Below, piece after piece: positions 46,287 to 54,285 of a stretch of 64,000 nucleotides of DNA; the first letter of the stretch is position 1, and the number at the start of each line of letters is the position of its first letter. A model generated the notes under the pieces. It was not told the DNA's origin and did not search any database. It was given only the letters and a program-made list of their open reading frames with translations. Source of the stretch: Christensenella hongkongensis (GTDB lineage Bacteria > Bacillota > Clostridia > Christensenellales > Christensenellaceae); contig NZ_LAYJ01000103.1 in the NCBI RefSeq assembly GCF_000981035.1, positions 41,511 to 105,510 of the forward strand, read 5' to 3'. A program made the position numbers and the translations under genes.

Positions 46287-46378
46287 AAAAAAACGTCTTC
46301 TGTGCACCAGAAAGACGTTGTAACCGCATAAAAATGATGTATCAACCTTATCAGCCTCTCTGTACCAATTTAAAGGTT
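46287..46378 (-). promoter_or_regulatory. PyrR-type attenuator leader of pyrBI
   Basis: On the minus strand the leader contains GGTACAGAGAGGCTGATAAG, whose AGAGAGGCT core matches the PyrR-binding loop consensus. It is flanked by AACCTT (46373-46378) and AAGGTT (46344-46349), which can pair. Downstream is a terminator: AACGTCTT-TCTG pairs with CAG-AAGACGTT (46292-46319) and is followed by seven T. UMP-loaded PyrR would be expected to favour the terminator. No pyrR gene is in view. Confidence 0.68.
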
Positions 46379-46534
46379 CTTTGTATCCTCAACTATTTTA
46401 CTACACAAATTCACCGATAGCAACCACAATCCAAAACTTTCTTTTAAAATCAATGTATTTAATGTTTCCATGTCAGGAAAACTGTCTATTTTAGAAGCAG
46501 AACGAATCATGACTGATAGAAAGGAAGTGTAAAC

Positions 46535-46708
46535 ATGGTGCACAATATGGCTCTCAAATTTGCGGCGTTATCCGCAGTGATCATTCTCGGTTTGGTGATG
46601 ATTTTTGTCGGACTATCCTCCACACCGAACGTTGTGCAAAATTTTGCACAAAACCTGCAGGCATCCCGCACGGAAGCGGCGGAACCCGTTTCCCAGGCGA
46701 TTCGCTGA
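46535..46708 (+). CDS. Small single-pass membrane protein, 57 residues
   Basis: An unrecognised short gene starting MVHNMALKF, with AAGGAAG seven bases before the ATG and a TGA at 46706. Residues 9-28 form a strong hydrophobic helix (AALSAVIILGLVMIFVGLSS). About 28 polar residues with acidic clusters follow and probably face one side of the membrane. A terminator lies 88 bp downstream. It stands alone between the pyrBI leader and the MATE gene, on the opposite strand to both. The function is unknown. Coding status rests on the ribosome site, the helix and the terminator. Confidence 0.6.
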   Translation: MVHNMALKFAALSAVIILGLVMIFVGLSSTPNVVQNFAQNLQASRTEAAEPVSQAIR

Positions 46709-46796
46709 GTGCATGATCGTTATATCTCTTTATCTCTAAAAGCGGCTTGTGAAAGCGACAGGCAAGGCTTTGCACCGCCGCGGTCAACAAAAACAA

Positions 46797-46835
46797 ACGG
46801 ACGCACCGCCAAACAAGGCATTGCGTCCGTTTTTT
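46797..46835 (+). terminator. Terminator downstream of the small membrane protein
   Basis: ACGGACGCA (46797-46805) pairs with TGCGTCCGT (46822-46830), followed by a run of six T. Confidence 0.8.
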
Positions 46836-46929
46836 GCATCAAAGCAAAATTTTGCGGCCACCCCTTCGCACCTGAACGTGCGCCGCAGGGTTACATACTC
46901 TTTGCGTCTTCACCCGTACGCATTCGTTT

Positions 46930-48324
46930 TCAGGAATAAACCTCCTGCATTGGCGCGTCCTGCTCTTCCACAAGCGGATTGATTTCCTTTTTGTATACCC
47001 GTTTCAGGAACAGGATACACAAAACAACCGCCGCAACCTCTGCAATCGGGAACGCCCACCATACGGTGTCGAGTCCCCCAAACACGGAAAACAGGTATGC
47101 CACCGGAAGAAGCACCACAAGCTGCCGGACAATCGATACAACCATACTCAGCACACCGTTTCCAAGCACCTGGAATACGGAAGACGTTACGATTCCAAAT
47201 CCCGCGCATACAAAGCTCAGGCTGATAACATGCAGGGCGGTGGTTCCGATTTCCATCATTGTCTGCGATGCGTTGAAGATGGAGAGTAACTGGGCCGGGA
47301 ACAGTTGGAATACCAGAAGGCCTATCAGCATAATACCGACGGCATAAATGATGCTCAGCTTGATCGTTTTCGTAATGCGCGTCTTTTTACGCGCCCCGTA
47401 ATTATACGCAATAATCGGCACCATACCGTTATTGAGTCCAAACACAGGCATAAATACAAAGCTTTGCAGTTTAAAATAAATTCCGAATACAGCCGCCGCA
47501 GTCGACGAATAGGCAAGCAAAATCACATTCATTCCAAAGTTCATGATCGAGCTGATGGAAACCATGATGATCGACGGTATGCCAACCGAATAGATCCGTT
47601 TGATAATTTTTCCGCTTGGACGGAATTTTTTAAGCGACATCGTAATTTCCGTATTCTTTTTCTTATTGATCACCGCGGCGACAATGCAGGCAACAATTTG
47701 CCCGGTAACCGTCGCGAGAGCCGCGCCCGCGACGCCCATTTCCGGGAAACCAAAATAGCCGAATATCATAATCGGATCGAGTATGATATTAATGATTGCG
47801 CCGATGAGTTGCGTGATCATCGTATAGAACGTTTTTCCTGTGGATTGCAGCAGCCGCTCGAAGGCAAACTGGCCAAATAATCCAACTGAAAAAACGCAGC
47901 AAATCGTCATGTAGCTTGTCCCATAATCCACGATTTCCGAAATATCTGTCTGCATCTCGAAAAAGGCCCTTGAACAGAATATCCCAACGCACGCAAATAC
48001 AATGAAGCTTAAAAGTGCAAGGAATACCGCATGATTTGCCGTTTTATTAACGCGTTTGAAATTCTTTTCCCCAAGGCTTCTTGACAAAAGCGCATTGATT
48101 CCGACTCCCGTACCCGTACCCACTGCGATCATCAGGTTCTGGATCGGAAACGCAAGCGATACGGCTGTCAGAGCATTCTCGCTGACCTGCGCTACAAACA
48201 TGCTGTCCACAACATTGTAAAGCGCCTGGATCAGCATGGAAAGCATCATGGGCACAGACATCGAGATCAATAGCTTATTGACGGGCATAACGCCCATTTT
48301 GTTTTCCGCCACTTGCTTTGGCAT
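46930..48324 (-). CDS. MATE-family multidrug/Na+ antiporter
   Basis: A 464-residue, 12-helix exporter. The MATE N-terminal pattern PMMLSMLIQALYNVVDSMFVAQ is clear, followed by VGTGTGVGINALLSRSLG and its second-half counterpart (GLNNGMVPIIAYNYGARKKTR). ATG 48324 follows GGGGGAATCAT. It diverges from a MarR gene, and its promoter carries palindromes, so it is probably repressed by that regulator. The substrate may be a toxic organic cation, but this is not shown. Confidence 0.92.
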   Translation of the reverse strand: MPKQVAENKMGVMPVNKLLISMSVPMMLSMLIQALYNVVDSMFVAQVSENALTAVSLAFPIQNLMIAVGTGTGVGINALLSRSLGEKNFKRVNKTANHAVFLALLSFIVFACVGIFCSRAFFEMQTDISEIVDYGTSYMTICCVFSVGLFGQFAFERLLQSTGKTFYTMITQLIGAIINIILDPIMIFGYFGFPEMGVAGAALATVTGQIVACIVAAVINKKKNTEITMSLKKFRPSGKIIKRIYSVGIPSIIMVSISSIMNFGMNVILLAYSSTAAAVFGIYFKLQSFVFMPVFGLNNGMVPIIAYNYGARKKTRITKTIKLSIIYAVGIMLIGLLVFQLFPAQLLSIFNASQTMMEIGTTALHVISLSFVCAGFGIVTSSVFQVLGNGVLSMVVSIVRQLVVLLPVAYLFSVFGGLDTVWWAFPIAEVAAVVLCILFLKRVYKKEINPLVEEQDAPMQEVYS

Positions 48325-48358
48325 ATGATTCCCCCATTTCAATCTTTAAAATTATTTT

Positions 48359-48540
48359 TATAGTTGCACTTGCAACTATATGAGCAAAAAAACAAGCTAC
48401 ACGCAGTAGCTTTCAGTTGCATTTGCAACTATATTGATAGTTTAATAAAAAATCGAAACATTGTCAAGAATCATTCTGAGATTTGTTTCCCGTATCCTCG
48501 ATTGACAACCCCAACAATGAGAGCTACAATAAAAGTTGCA
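48359..48540. promoter_or_regulatory. Divergent MATE/marR promoters with MarR-type operators
   Basis: Minus-strand promoter for MATE: TTGACA (48462-48467), 17 bp, TAAACT (48439-48444). Plus-strand promoter for marR: TTGACA (48502-48507), 17 bp, TACAAT (48525-48530). Operators: TATAGTTGCA CT TGCAACTATA (48359-48380), AGTTGCA TT TGCAACT (48415-48430) and a half-site AGTTGCA (48534-48540) just past the marR -10. The two full palindromes are centred 53 bp apart. A hairpin-forming AGCTAC-ACGCA-GTAGCT lies between them. Confidence 0.8.
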
Positions 48541-48567
48541 ATCTCAACCATTCAGGAGATGAATTCT

Positions 48568-48999
48568 ATGTCCGAAATGCCTAATATGTTGAAAGAGATT
48601 TCCACCCTGTACAGAAAGACACAAATGTATCTCGAAGAAAATTTAAAACCGCTTTCCCTTTCCAAGGGGCAGGCGACCTTTATCATGTGCATCTGCGACC
48701 ACAAAGTCCTTACGCAAAACAAGCTTGGAGAAATGCTTGACATGGATAAAAGCACGGTCGCAAAAACGCTTGCACGTATGGAGCAGCAGGGATATATCAC
48801 CCGCAGCACCAACAGCGATGACAGCCGCTCGCTGAATGTGCGCCCGACTGAAAAAGCGTGGAGTATCTATCCAAAGACACGGGCCATTGGCGATCAATGG
48901 TGTGAAGAGATCACAAAAGACCTGACCGGCATCGAGAAAGATATCTTCTATCAGCTGATGCAACGGACAGGCCTCAATGCAACCCGATATTTCGAATAA
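48568..48999 (+). CDS. MarR-family transcriptional regulator
   Basis: A 143-residue winged-helix dimer. The DNA-binding core reads LTQNKLGEMLDMDKSTVAKTLARMEQQGYITRSTNSDDSRS, typical of MarR. ATG 48568 is seven bases from AGGAGAT; longer readings would include the promoter. It probably represses itself and the divergent MATE gene through the AGTTGCA palindromes, and is released by a ligand. Only 6 bp separate its stop from the cardiolipin synthase stop. Confidence 0.92.
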   Translation: MSEMPNMLKEISTLYRKTQMYLEENLKPLSLSKGQATFIMCICDHKVLTQNKLGEMLDMDKSTVAKTLARMEQQGYITRSTNSDDSRSLNVRPTEKAWSIYPKTRAIGDQWCEEITKDLTGIEKDIFYQLMQRTGLNATRYFE

Positions 49000-49005
49000 G
49001 TTATT

Positions 49006-50541
49006 TTACATCAACGGGGCGAACACGCGAAGCAGCGCCTGCATCAGGCGTACATACCACTTCCTGCCCCGCGCCTCTTCATAAGTGACCTCTTGGCATT
49101 CGCCAAGCGTATTGAGGTAATCTTCCCTGAGCTTTGCAATCGCGGATGTCTGATACATCCACACTCCGCATTCATAGTGCAAAAACAGGCTGCGGTAATC
49201 CAGATTAATCGTTCCGACAATCCCGAGCTTGTCGTCGCACACGAAGGTTTTGGAATGGATAAAGCCCGGCGTATATTCGTATATCTTCACACCCGACTCC
49301 AAAAGCTGCTCATAATAGGCGCGCGTTACCAAAAACACCATTTTTTTGTCCGGTATATGGGGCGTTGTGATGCGTACGTCCACCCCGCTCTTTGCCGCAT
49401 TGGTAAGCGAAGACATCAGCTGGTTATCCAAAATCAGGTATGGCGTATTAATATAAATGTAATCCGTCGCCCTGTTAATCATATTCAGATAGGTGTTTTC
49501 GCTGACGTATTCGTTATCCATCGGATCATCTGAGAATGGCTGCACATAGCCGTCCGATTCATATTCACGGATAAACCGTTCCTCAGGCCGGAACACCGAA
49601 TAATCGGAATCCTCCTGCGTCATGAACTCCCACGCCTGCAGGAACATAAGCGTGAGAGACCACGCCCCCGCGCCCTTGAGCATAATTGTCGCGTCTTTCC
49701 ATGTGCCGAAACGTTGAATGGCATTGATGTACTCATCCGCCAGGTTTGCCCCGCCGCAAAACGCGGTGTGTCCGTCTATGGCGGTAATTTTCCTGTGGTC
49801 GCGGTTGTTGAAGATGGAGGAAAGCTCCGGCTTCAGAGTGTTGAACACCACGCATTTGATACCCATTTCACGTAGTTTTTTATAATAATGGTATGGAAGC
49901 GTACGCGCACAGCCCATGTCGTCGTACATAAACCGGACGTCTACGCCTTCGCTTACCTTTCGCTTGAGTATTTCAAGAATACTATTCCACATCACGCCTT
50001 CCTGCACGATAAAATATTCCATGAAAATATACCGCTCGGCTTTTTCAAGCTCAATTTTAAGCTGCTCGAAAAAGTCCACGCCCATTGGGAAATACTGCGT
50101 TTTTGTTTGGTCGTAAACCGGAAACATACTGGCATTGCGAATATAGTCCGATTGCCGCTGTACGTTTTTGTCCTGTTGTCCGATTTCGCGAACGATCCTG
50201 CGGTCCTGACCGAGCAGCTTATTCGTGCCCTCATATACCTCTTTTGCCCGCCTCCTCATTTTCCGGCTCAGCTGCCGCTGGCTGAAAAACAGATACAGTA
50301 AAATTCCAAGCACAGGCAGCACGAGGATCGGTATGATCCATGCCAGCTTATAGGAAGAATTTTGCCTTTTATTCACGATATAGAGAGCCATAACAAGGCT
50401 GAGTATGAAAAATATCGTACGGATAAACTCTGATTGTTCGTCAAAATAAAGAAACAGGCTGATAATAATCCATGCCTGAATGCCAATCAACGCGAACACA
50501 ATGAACATCCGGCTGGTAAAAAAACTCAAAATTTTTTTCAT
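49006..50541 (-). CDS. cls: Cardiolipin synthase
   Basis: A membrane enzyme of 511 residues that joins phosphatidylglycerols. Two or three N-terminal helices (about 10-85) are followed by two phospholipase D domains. The first HKD motif is HRKITAID; the second is HSKTFVCDD within GFIHSKTFV, followed by GTINLDYRS. At 511 residues it is the usual Gram-positive Cls. It is a single gene, convergent with marR. Confidence 0.93.
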   Translation of the reverse strand: MKKILSFFTSRMFIVFALIGIQAWIIISLFLYFDEQSEFIRTIFFILSLVMALYIVNKRQNSSYKLAWIIPILVLPVLGILLYLFFSQRQLSRKMRRRAKEVYEGTNKLLGQDRRIVREIGQQDKNVQRQSDYIRNASMFPVYDQTKTQYFPMGVDFFEQLKIELEKAERYIFMEYFIVQEGVMWNSILEILKRKVSEGVDVRFMYDDMGCARTLPYHYYKKLREMGIKCVVFNTLKPELSSIFNNRDHRKITAIDGHTAFCGGANLADEYINAIQRFGTWKDATIMLKGAGAWSLTLMFLQAWEFMTQEDSDYSVFRPEERFIREYESDGYVQPFSDDPMDNEYVSENTYLNMINRATDYIYINTPYLILDNQLMSSLTNAAKSGVDVRITTPHIPDKKMVFLVTRAYYEQLLESGVKIYEYTPGFIHSKTFVCDDKLGIVGTINLDYRSLFLHYECGVWMYQTSAIAKLREDYLNTLGECQEVTYEEARGRKWYVRLMQALLRVFAPLM

Positions 50542-50656
50542 AAGGTACTCCCGTCGTCGTTATCCTTTTCATTTTACGTCAGCGGCTCCTGCTTTGCAAG
50601 CCTGCACGTTTTTTGCGCCCATCCTTTGGCGGCCCTTTTCAATCCTTTCGCGGCAA

Positions 50657-50692
50657 TAAAAAAGCCGTGCCTCCATTTTGGATGCACGGCTT
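50657..50692 (-). terminator. Terminator after trpB2
   Basis: AAGCCGTGCATCC pairs with GG-GGCACGGCTT around AAAAT on the minus strand, followed by TTTTTTATT, 12 bp past the stop. Confidence 0.85.
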
Positions 50693-50704
50693 CTTTCCTT
50701 TACC

Positions 50705-52084
50705 TTACTTTTCCAGCGCGGATACGTCCGGCAGGCTGTCAAAGCCCTTTTGAAGCTCCTCATCGGTTGGGATGTAGTCGTTCATTTTCCCATCGTGATA
50801 GGATTCGTATGCCGTCATATCAAAGTATCCGGTTCCCGTCAGGCCAAAGAGAATCGTTTTTGCCTCTCCCGTTTCCTTGCAACGCAGCGCTTCGTCAATC
50901 GCAGCGCGGATTGCGTGTGCGGACTCCGGTGCGGGAAGAATCGTTTCCTTCTTTGCAAAAAGCACGGCGGCTTCAAACACTTTGCTCTGCTCCACGGAAA
51001 CCGCCTCCATGTATCCGTCATGATACAATTTGGAAAGAATGGGCGACATTCCATGATACCGCAGGCCGCCCGCATGGTTTGCCGAGGGGATAAAGCCACT
51101 TCCAAGCGTATACATCTTAGCCATAGGCGTAATTTTACCGGTATCGCAGAAATCATACGCATATTTCCCGCGCGTAAGGGACGGGCAGGATGCAGGCTCT
51201 ACCGCAACAATACGCGGATTTGCCTTTCCTGTGAGTTTATCCTGCATAAACGGTGCGATAAGGCCTCCAAGGTTGGAGCCGCCGCCAGCGCAGCCGATGA
51301 CCACGTCCGGATATTCGTCCAGCTTTTCCATCGCTATTTTGGATTCCAGTCCGATAATCGACTGGTGCAGCAACACCTGATTGAGCACCGAACCAAGCAC
51401 GTAGCGGTATCCCTCTGTGGAAACCGCCTTCTCCACCGCTTCCGAAATCGCGCAGCCAAGGCTGCCTGAGGTATTTGGATTCTCCTCGAGAATCTTCCTG
51501 CCGATTTGCGTCGTGGTGCTGGGGCTTGCGATTACATCCGCGTCAAATGTCTGCATAACTGCCTTGCGGAACGGCTTTTGCTCATACGAAACCTTGACCA
51601 TAAATACTGTGAGCGGAAGGCCGAAATACGAGCAAGCCTCTGCGAGCGCCGTGCCCCACTGGCCTGCCCCCGTCTCTGTCGTGAGACCTGTAAGGCCCTG
51701 GTCCTTTGCATAATAAGCCTGCGCGATCGCTGAATTCAGCTTGTGGCTGCCCGATGTATTATTGCCCTCAAACTTGTAGTATATCCTGGCGGGCGTACCG
51801 AGCTCCTTTTCCAGATTGAACGCGCGGATCAGCGGGGACGGACGGTAAATTTTATACATCTCGAGAATCTCTTCCGGGATGTCCACATAACGCGTCTCAT
51901 TGTCCAGCTCCTGATGTGCCAGTTTTTTGCAGAAAACCGGATAGAGGTCCTCCTCCACTGCCGGTTTCATTGTCGCCGGATTGATGAGCGGATCCGGCAC
52001 TTCTTTCATATCTGCACGCATATTGTACCACTGCTTTGGCATCTCGTCTTCACTTAAATAGAGCCTGTGCGGAATCTTTACCAT
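50705..52084 (-). CDS. trpB: Tryptophan synthase beta chain, TrpB2 type
   Basis: A pyridoxal-phosphate enzyme that makes tryptophan from indole and serine. It is 459 residues, longer than the 400-residue TrpB1. The PLP lysine is in NTSGSHKLNSA, the phosphate loop is GCAGGGSNLGG, and TETGAGQWG aligns with the catalytic loop. The N-terminal extension of about 60 residues (YLSEDEMPKQWYN, then RPSPLIRA) marks the TrpB2 group, which often lacks a TrpA partner. No trpA is nearby. It is controlled by a Trp T-box. Confidence 0.93.
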   Translation of the reverse strand: MVKIPHRLYLSEDEMPKQWYNMRADMKEVPDPLINPATMKPAVEEDLYPVFCKKLAHQELDNETRYVDIPEEILEMYKIYRPSPLIRAFNLEKELGTPARIYYKFEGNNTSGSHKLNSAIAQAYYAKDQGLTGLTTETGAGQWGTALAEACSYFGLPLTVFMVKVSYEQKPFRKAVMQTFDADVIASPSTTTQIGRKILEENPNTSGSLGCAISEAVEKAVSTEGYRYVLGSVLNQVLLHQSIIGLESKIAMEKLDEYPDVVIGCAGGGSNLGGLIAPFMQDKLTGKANPRIVAVEPASCPSLTRGKYAYDFCDTGKITPMAKMYTLGSGFIPSANHAGGLRYHGMSPILSKLYHDGYMEAVSVEQSKVFEAAVLFAKKETILPAPESAHAIRAAIDEALRCKETGEAKTILFGLTGTGYFDMTAYESYHDGKMNDYIPTDEELQKGFDSLPDVSALEK

Positions 52085-52125
52085 TTTCTTGTTCTCCCTT
52101 CAACATTGTTTTATTTGTCATAAAC

Positions 52126-52419
52126 AAAAAGACCTTTGTCCCAATCTCTGGGACAAAGGTCTGAAACCTCTGCGGTGCCACCCGAATTGACGCGAAGCGT
52201 CCTCTCATAAGCAATCAATCAACTGCTTTTCCCTCATAACGGCGGGAATTCCCGTCAGGTATTACTCGGCGCGCTGCCTTTCTCCCTGCCCTCATCAGTC
52301 CATTCACCCAAAGTCCTGTGCTGCGGCGATCTCACCATCCGCCACTCTCTGAAAAGCGGTTCTTTCGGTTACTCTTCTGAATCACTGGTTTCGTCTTTAT
52401 TTATGATTTTATATTATAT
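52126..52419 (-). promoter_or_regulatory. T-box riboswitch (tryptophan specifier) upstream of trpB2
   Basis: The minus-strand leader starts after TATAAT (52414-52419). It has the stem I elements AGAGTAACCG and GATGGTGAGATCGCC. The likely specifier is UGG (52301-52303) in GAAUGGACUGAUGAGGG, a Trp codon followed by A. The antiterminator bulge GGGTGGCACCGC lies at 52173-52184. A 13-base terminator stem (52131-52163) followed by TTTTTG ends the element. Uncharged tRNA-Trp should allow readthrough into trpB2. Confidence 0.92.
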
Positions 52420-52489
52420 CAGAAATCGCAAAGCGCTGTCAAGCGTTTCTTTCCGGCATACCGCCGTGAAAAGTCTTTATCGCAGACTA

Positions 52490-52960
52490 TTACAGCATTC
52501 CGGAACAGCCCAGAATACCTACGACGCCCGTAATGACCAATAGCAGCGGAATCAGGGATAGCACAAGGCCTGCAATCGCAAGTCCCCTGCCTTCACCCCT
52601 CGATTTTGAAAGTGCAATGCCAACGATCGAAAAAATAAGCCCCAAAAGCAATAGGATTGCTCCAAAGAAAGGCACCCAACACAGAATCAGCCCAATCAGC
52701 GCGCACACAAACCCTGCTGCCGCGCACCCGTTTGACCTCGTTGCGGCAGGCGGAGCCGTATGGTAATGGATATGCTGCTCGATTGGCGGTTGCTGCTGCA
52801 TATACGGCTGCCCCTGCATTGGCTGCTGCCCGGCATACTGCTGGCCCTGCGGCGGTGGCGGTTGCTGCGCGTATTGCTGCTCCTGTACCGGTGGCTGCTG
52901 CTGTTGCTGCTGATTGTTATTGCCTTCACCTGGCTGCTGGTTCCCGTTCATCTGTTCCAT
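52490..52960 (-). CDS. DUF4190-like membrane protein with Gln/Pro-rich N-terminus
   Basis: A 156-residue protein. Residues 1-70 are almost entirely Gln, Pro, Tyr and Gly in imperfect repeats (QQYAQQPPPPQGQQYAGQQP). HIHYHTAPPAAT leads into two transmembrane helices (AAAGFVCALIGLILCWVPFFGAILLLLGLIFS and GLAIAGLVLSLIPLLLVITG) with SKSRGEGRG between, the DUF4190 pattern. ATG 52960 has AGGAGG upstream. The function is unknown. It follows the ApgM gene by 77 bp on the same strand. Confidence 0.8.
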   Translation of the reverse strand: MEQMNGNQQPGEGNNNQQQQQQPPVQEQQYAQQPPPPQGQQYAGQQPMQGQPYMQQQPPIEQHIHYHTAPPAATRSNGCAAAGFVCALIGLILCWVPFFGAILLLLGLIFSIVGIALSKSRGEGRGLAIAGLVLSLIPLLLVITGVVGILGCSGML

Positions 52961-53037
52961 ATGATCTTCCTCCTGATATGGTTTTACCATAAAACCTTAT
53001 TCGCTGAACAAAAAAGCCTGCCAGCGGAAAACCCAGC

Positions 53038-54186
53038 TTAATTATGCTGCATTCCCTTTAACTGGGCGGCAGTGACCTCAAAGTGTTTATCCCTGCAATC
53101 CTGCTCGGTAAACCGTCCGTCCTGCTGTTTTTCATCTGTGGAATCGTAGAATAAAAACGGCACCGGCTCCCCGCCGTGGCTGCCCGTATCCGAAAATGTA
53201 AAATGGTCGGAAGCAATCGAGAGGGTATAATCATCCTCAATGCTTTCGAGAAACGGCTTCAAAAACACGCGGTCAATCGATTCGATTGCCTGCATTTTTT
53301 CCACCGGCATCAGTTCGTGGCTCAAATCGTCCGTTTCCTGAATATGCACATAGATGTCCTCGTATTCGCGTACTGCCTTCACTGCTTTTTCAAGCTTCTC
53401 CTCCAGAAAATCGTCAAAGCTGCGTCCTTCACGTTCTGTTCCAATATTTGGCAGACCTGCAATCGTTGTAATCCCATCCATAAGCAGCGTCTCTGAAAGC
53501 GCTACGCGTCCACGCGTATCTCCTTTGATTTCCGGCATGATAGAAGCGCCCCAGAACCATAATCCGTTTGCCGGGATTCCCTTATCCTTCAGGAAATCAT
53601 ATGATTTCTTCATCAGTTCAAAAAATTTCGCCTGTTTGCCCTCCGTCCTGATAAACGGCGCGATATCCTGGCCGATGATGTCGTGCGCAGGTTCAAAGTC
53701 TACCGGATACAGCTTTTTGCCGCCCTTTACGATCAGAATATTGCGGAACGAACCGCAGTAATGAAGCTCATATTCGCCTCCAAACACCTCTTCGGCAAGC
53801 TCCTTCATTACCGGCTCCGCCACCTGTGTGGCGATGTCGTACGCGCTGTAGCTCTTGATACGGCTCGTTTCAAAGCTGTCTCCTTCAAAGGTTACCATAT
53901 TGCAGCGGATGTACATATCGTCCTCATTCATCGGCATATGCAGCCCCGCAGCCTCGATGATCGCGCGGCCCCTGTAGGTATGCGGATCAAAGCCCAGCAA
54001 ACTCAGGTTTGCGACAGCGCTTCCCACTTCAAGCCCTTTTGGAATCGTAAGCACCGTCCCACCCGTGGATTTTTGGAATAACCCGTCGAGCGCGGGCGTT
54101 TTTGCGTATTCCAGCGGCGTTTTATTACCCAAAGCAGCATTCGGCCTGTCTGCCGAGCCGTCTAATACGAGAGTAATTTTTTTCAT
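53038..54186 (-). CDS. ApgM-type cofactor-independent phosphoglycerate mutase / ThrB2-like homoserine kinase
   Basis: A 382-residue alkaline-phosphatase-superfamily protein starting MKKITLVLDGSADRPN. GNKTPLEYAKTPALDGLF contains the nucleophile region, and the distal metal site includes ASDHFTFSDTGSHGGEPVPF. The archaeal ApgM group includes both phosphoglycerate mutases and proteins proposed to phosphorylate homoserine; sequence alone does not decide. ATG 54186 follows GAGGAGGAAGGAC. It lies 99 bp after the FGGY kinase gene and could be on the same transcript. Confidence 0.82.
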   Translation of the reverse strand: MKKITLVLDGSADRPNAALGNKTPLEYAKTPALDGLFQKSTGGTVLTIPKGLEVGSAVANLSLLGFDPHTYRGRAIIEAAGLHMPMNEDDMYIRCNMVTFEGDSFETSRIKSYSAYDIATQVAEPVMKELAEEVFGGEYELHYCGSFRNILIVKGGKKLYPVDFEPAHDIIGQDIAPFIRTEGKQAKFFELMKKSYDFLKDKGIPANGLWFWGASIMPEIKGDTRGRVALSETLLMDGITTIAGLPNIGTEREGRSFDDFLEEKLEKAVKAVREYEDIYVHIQETDDLSHELMPVEKMQAIESIDRVFLKPFLESIEDDYTLSIASDHFTFSDTGSHGGEPVPFLFYDSTDEKQQDGRFTEQDCRDKHFEVTAAQLKGMQHN

Positions 54187-54285
54187 GTCCTTCCTCCTCT
54201 GTGCAAATCTCATTTACCCTTTTATTATACGTCACTTTGCACCCTTGTTCAATGCGTATTTCCCGCATCGGAAGCAACAATTATC

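Noticed and set aside
52441..52489. Terminator after the DUF4190-like gene
   Set aside because: Only a five-base stem (AGTCT/AGACT) with a short TTTTC tail is visible; too weak to list.
52760..53041. Gln/Pro-rich repeats at the DUF4190-like gene as a repeat array or antisense gene
   Set aside because: The repeats are CAG/CCG-type codons of a low-complexity N-terminus in the real minus-strand gene; spacing is irregular and no CRISPR-like units exist.
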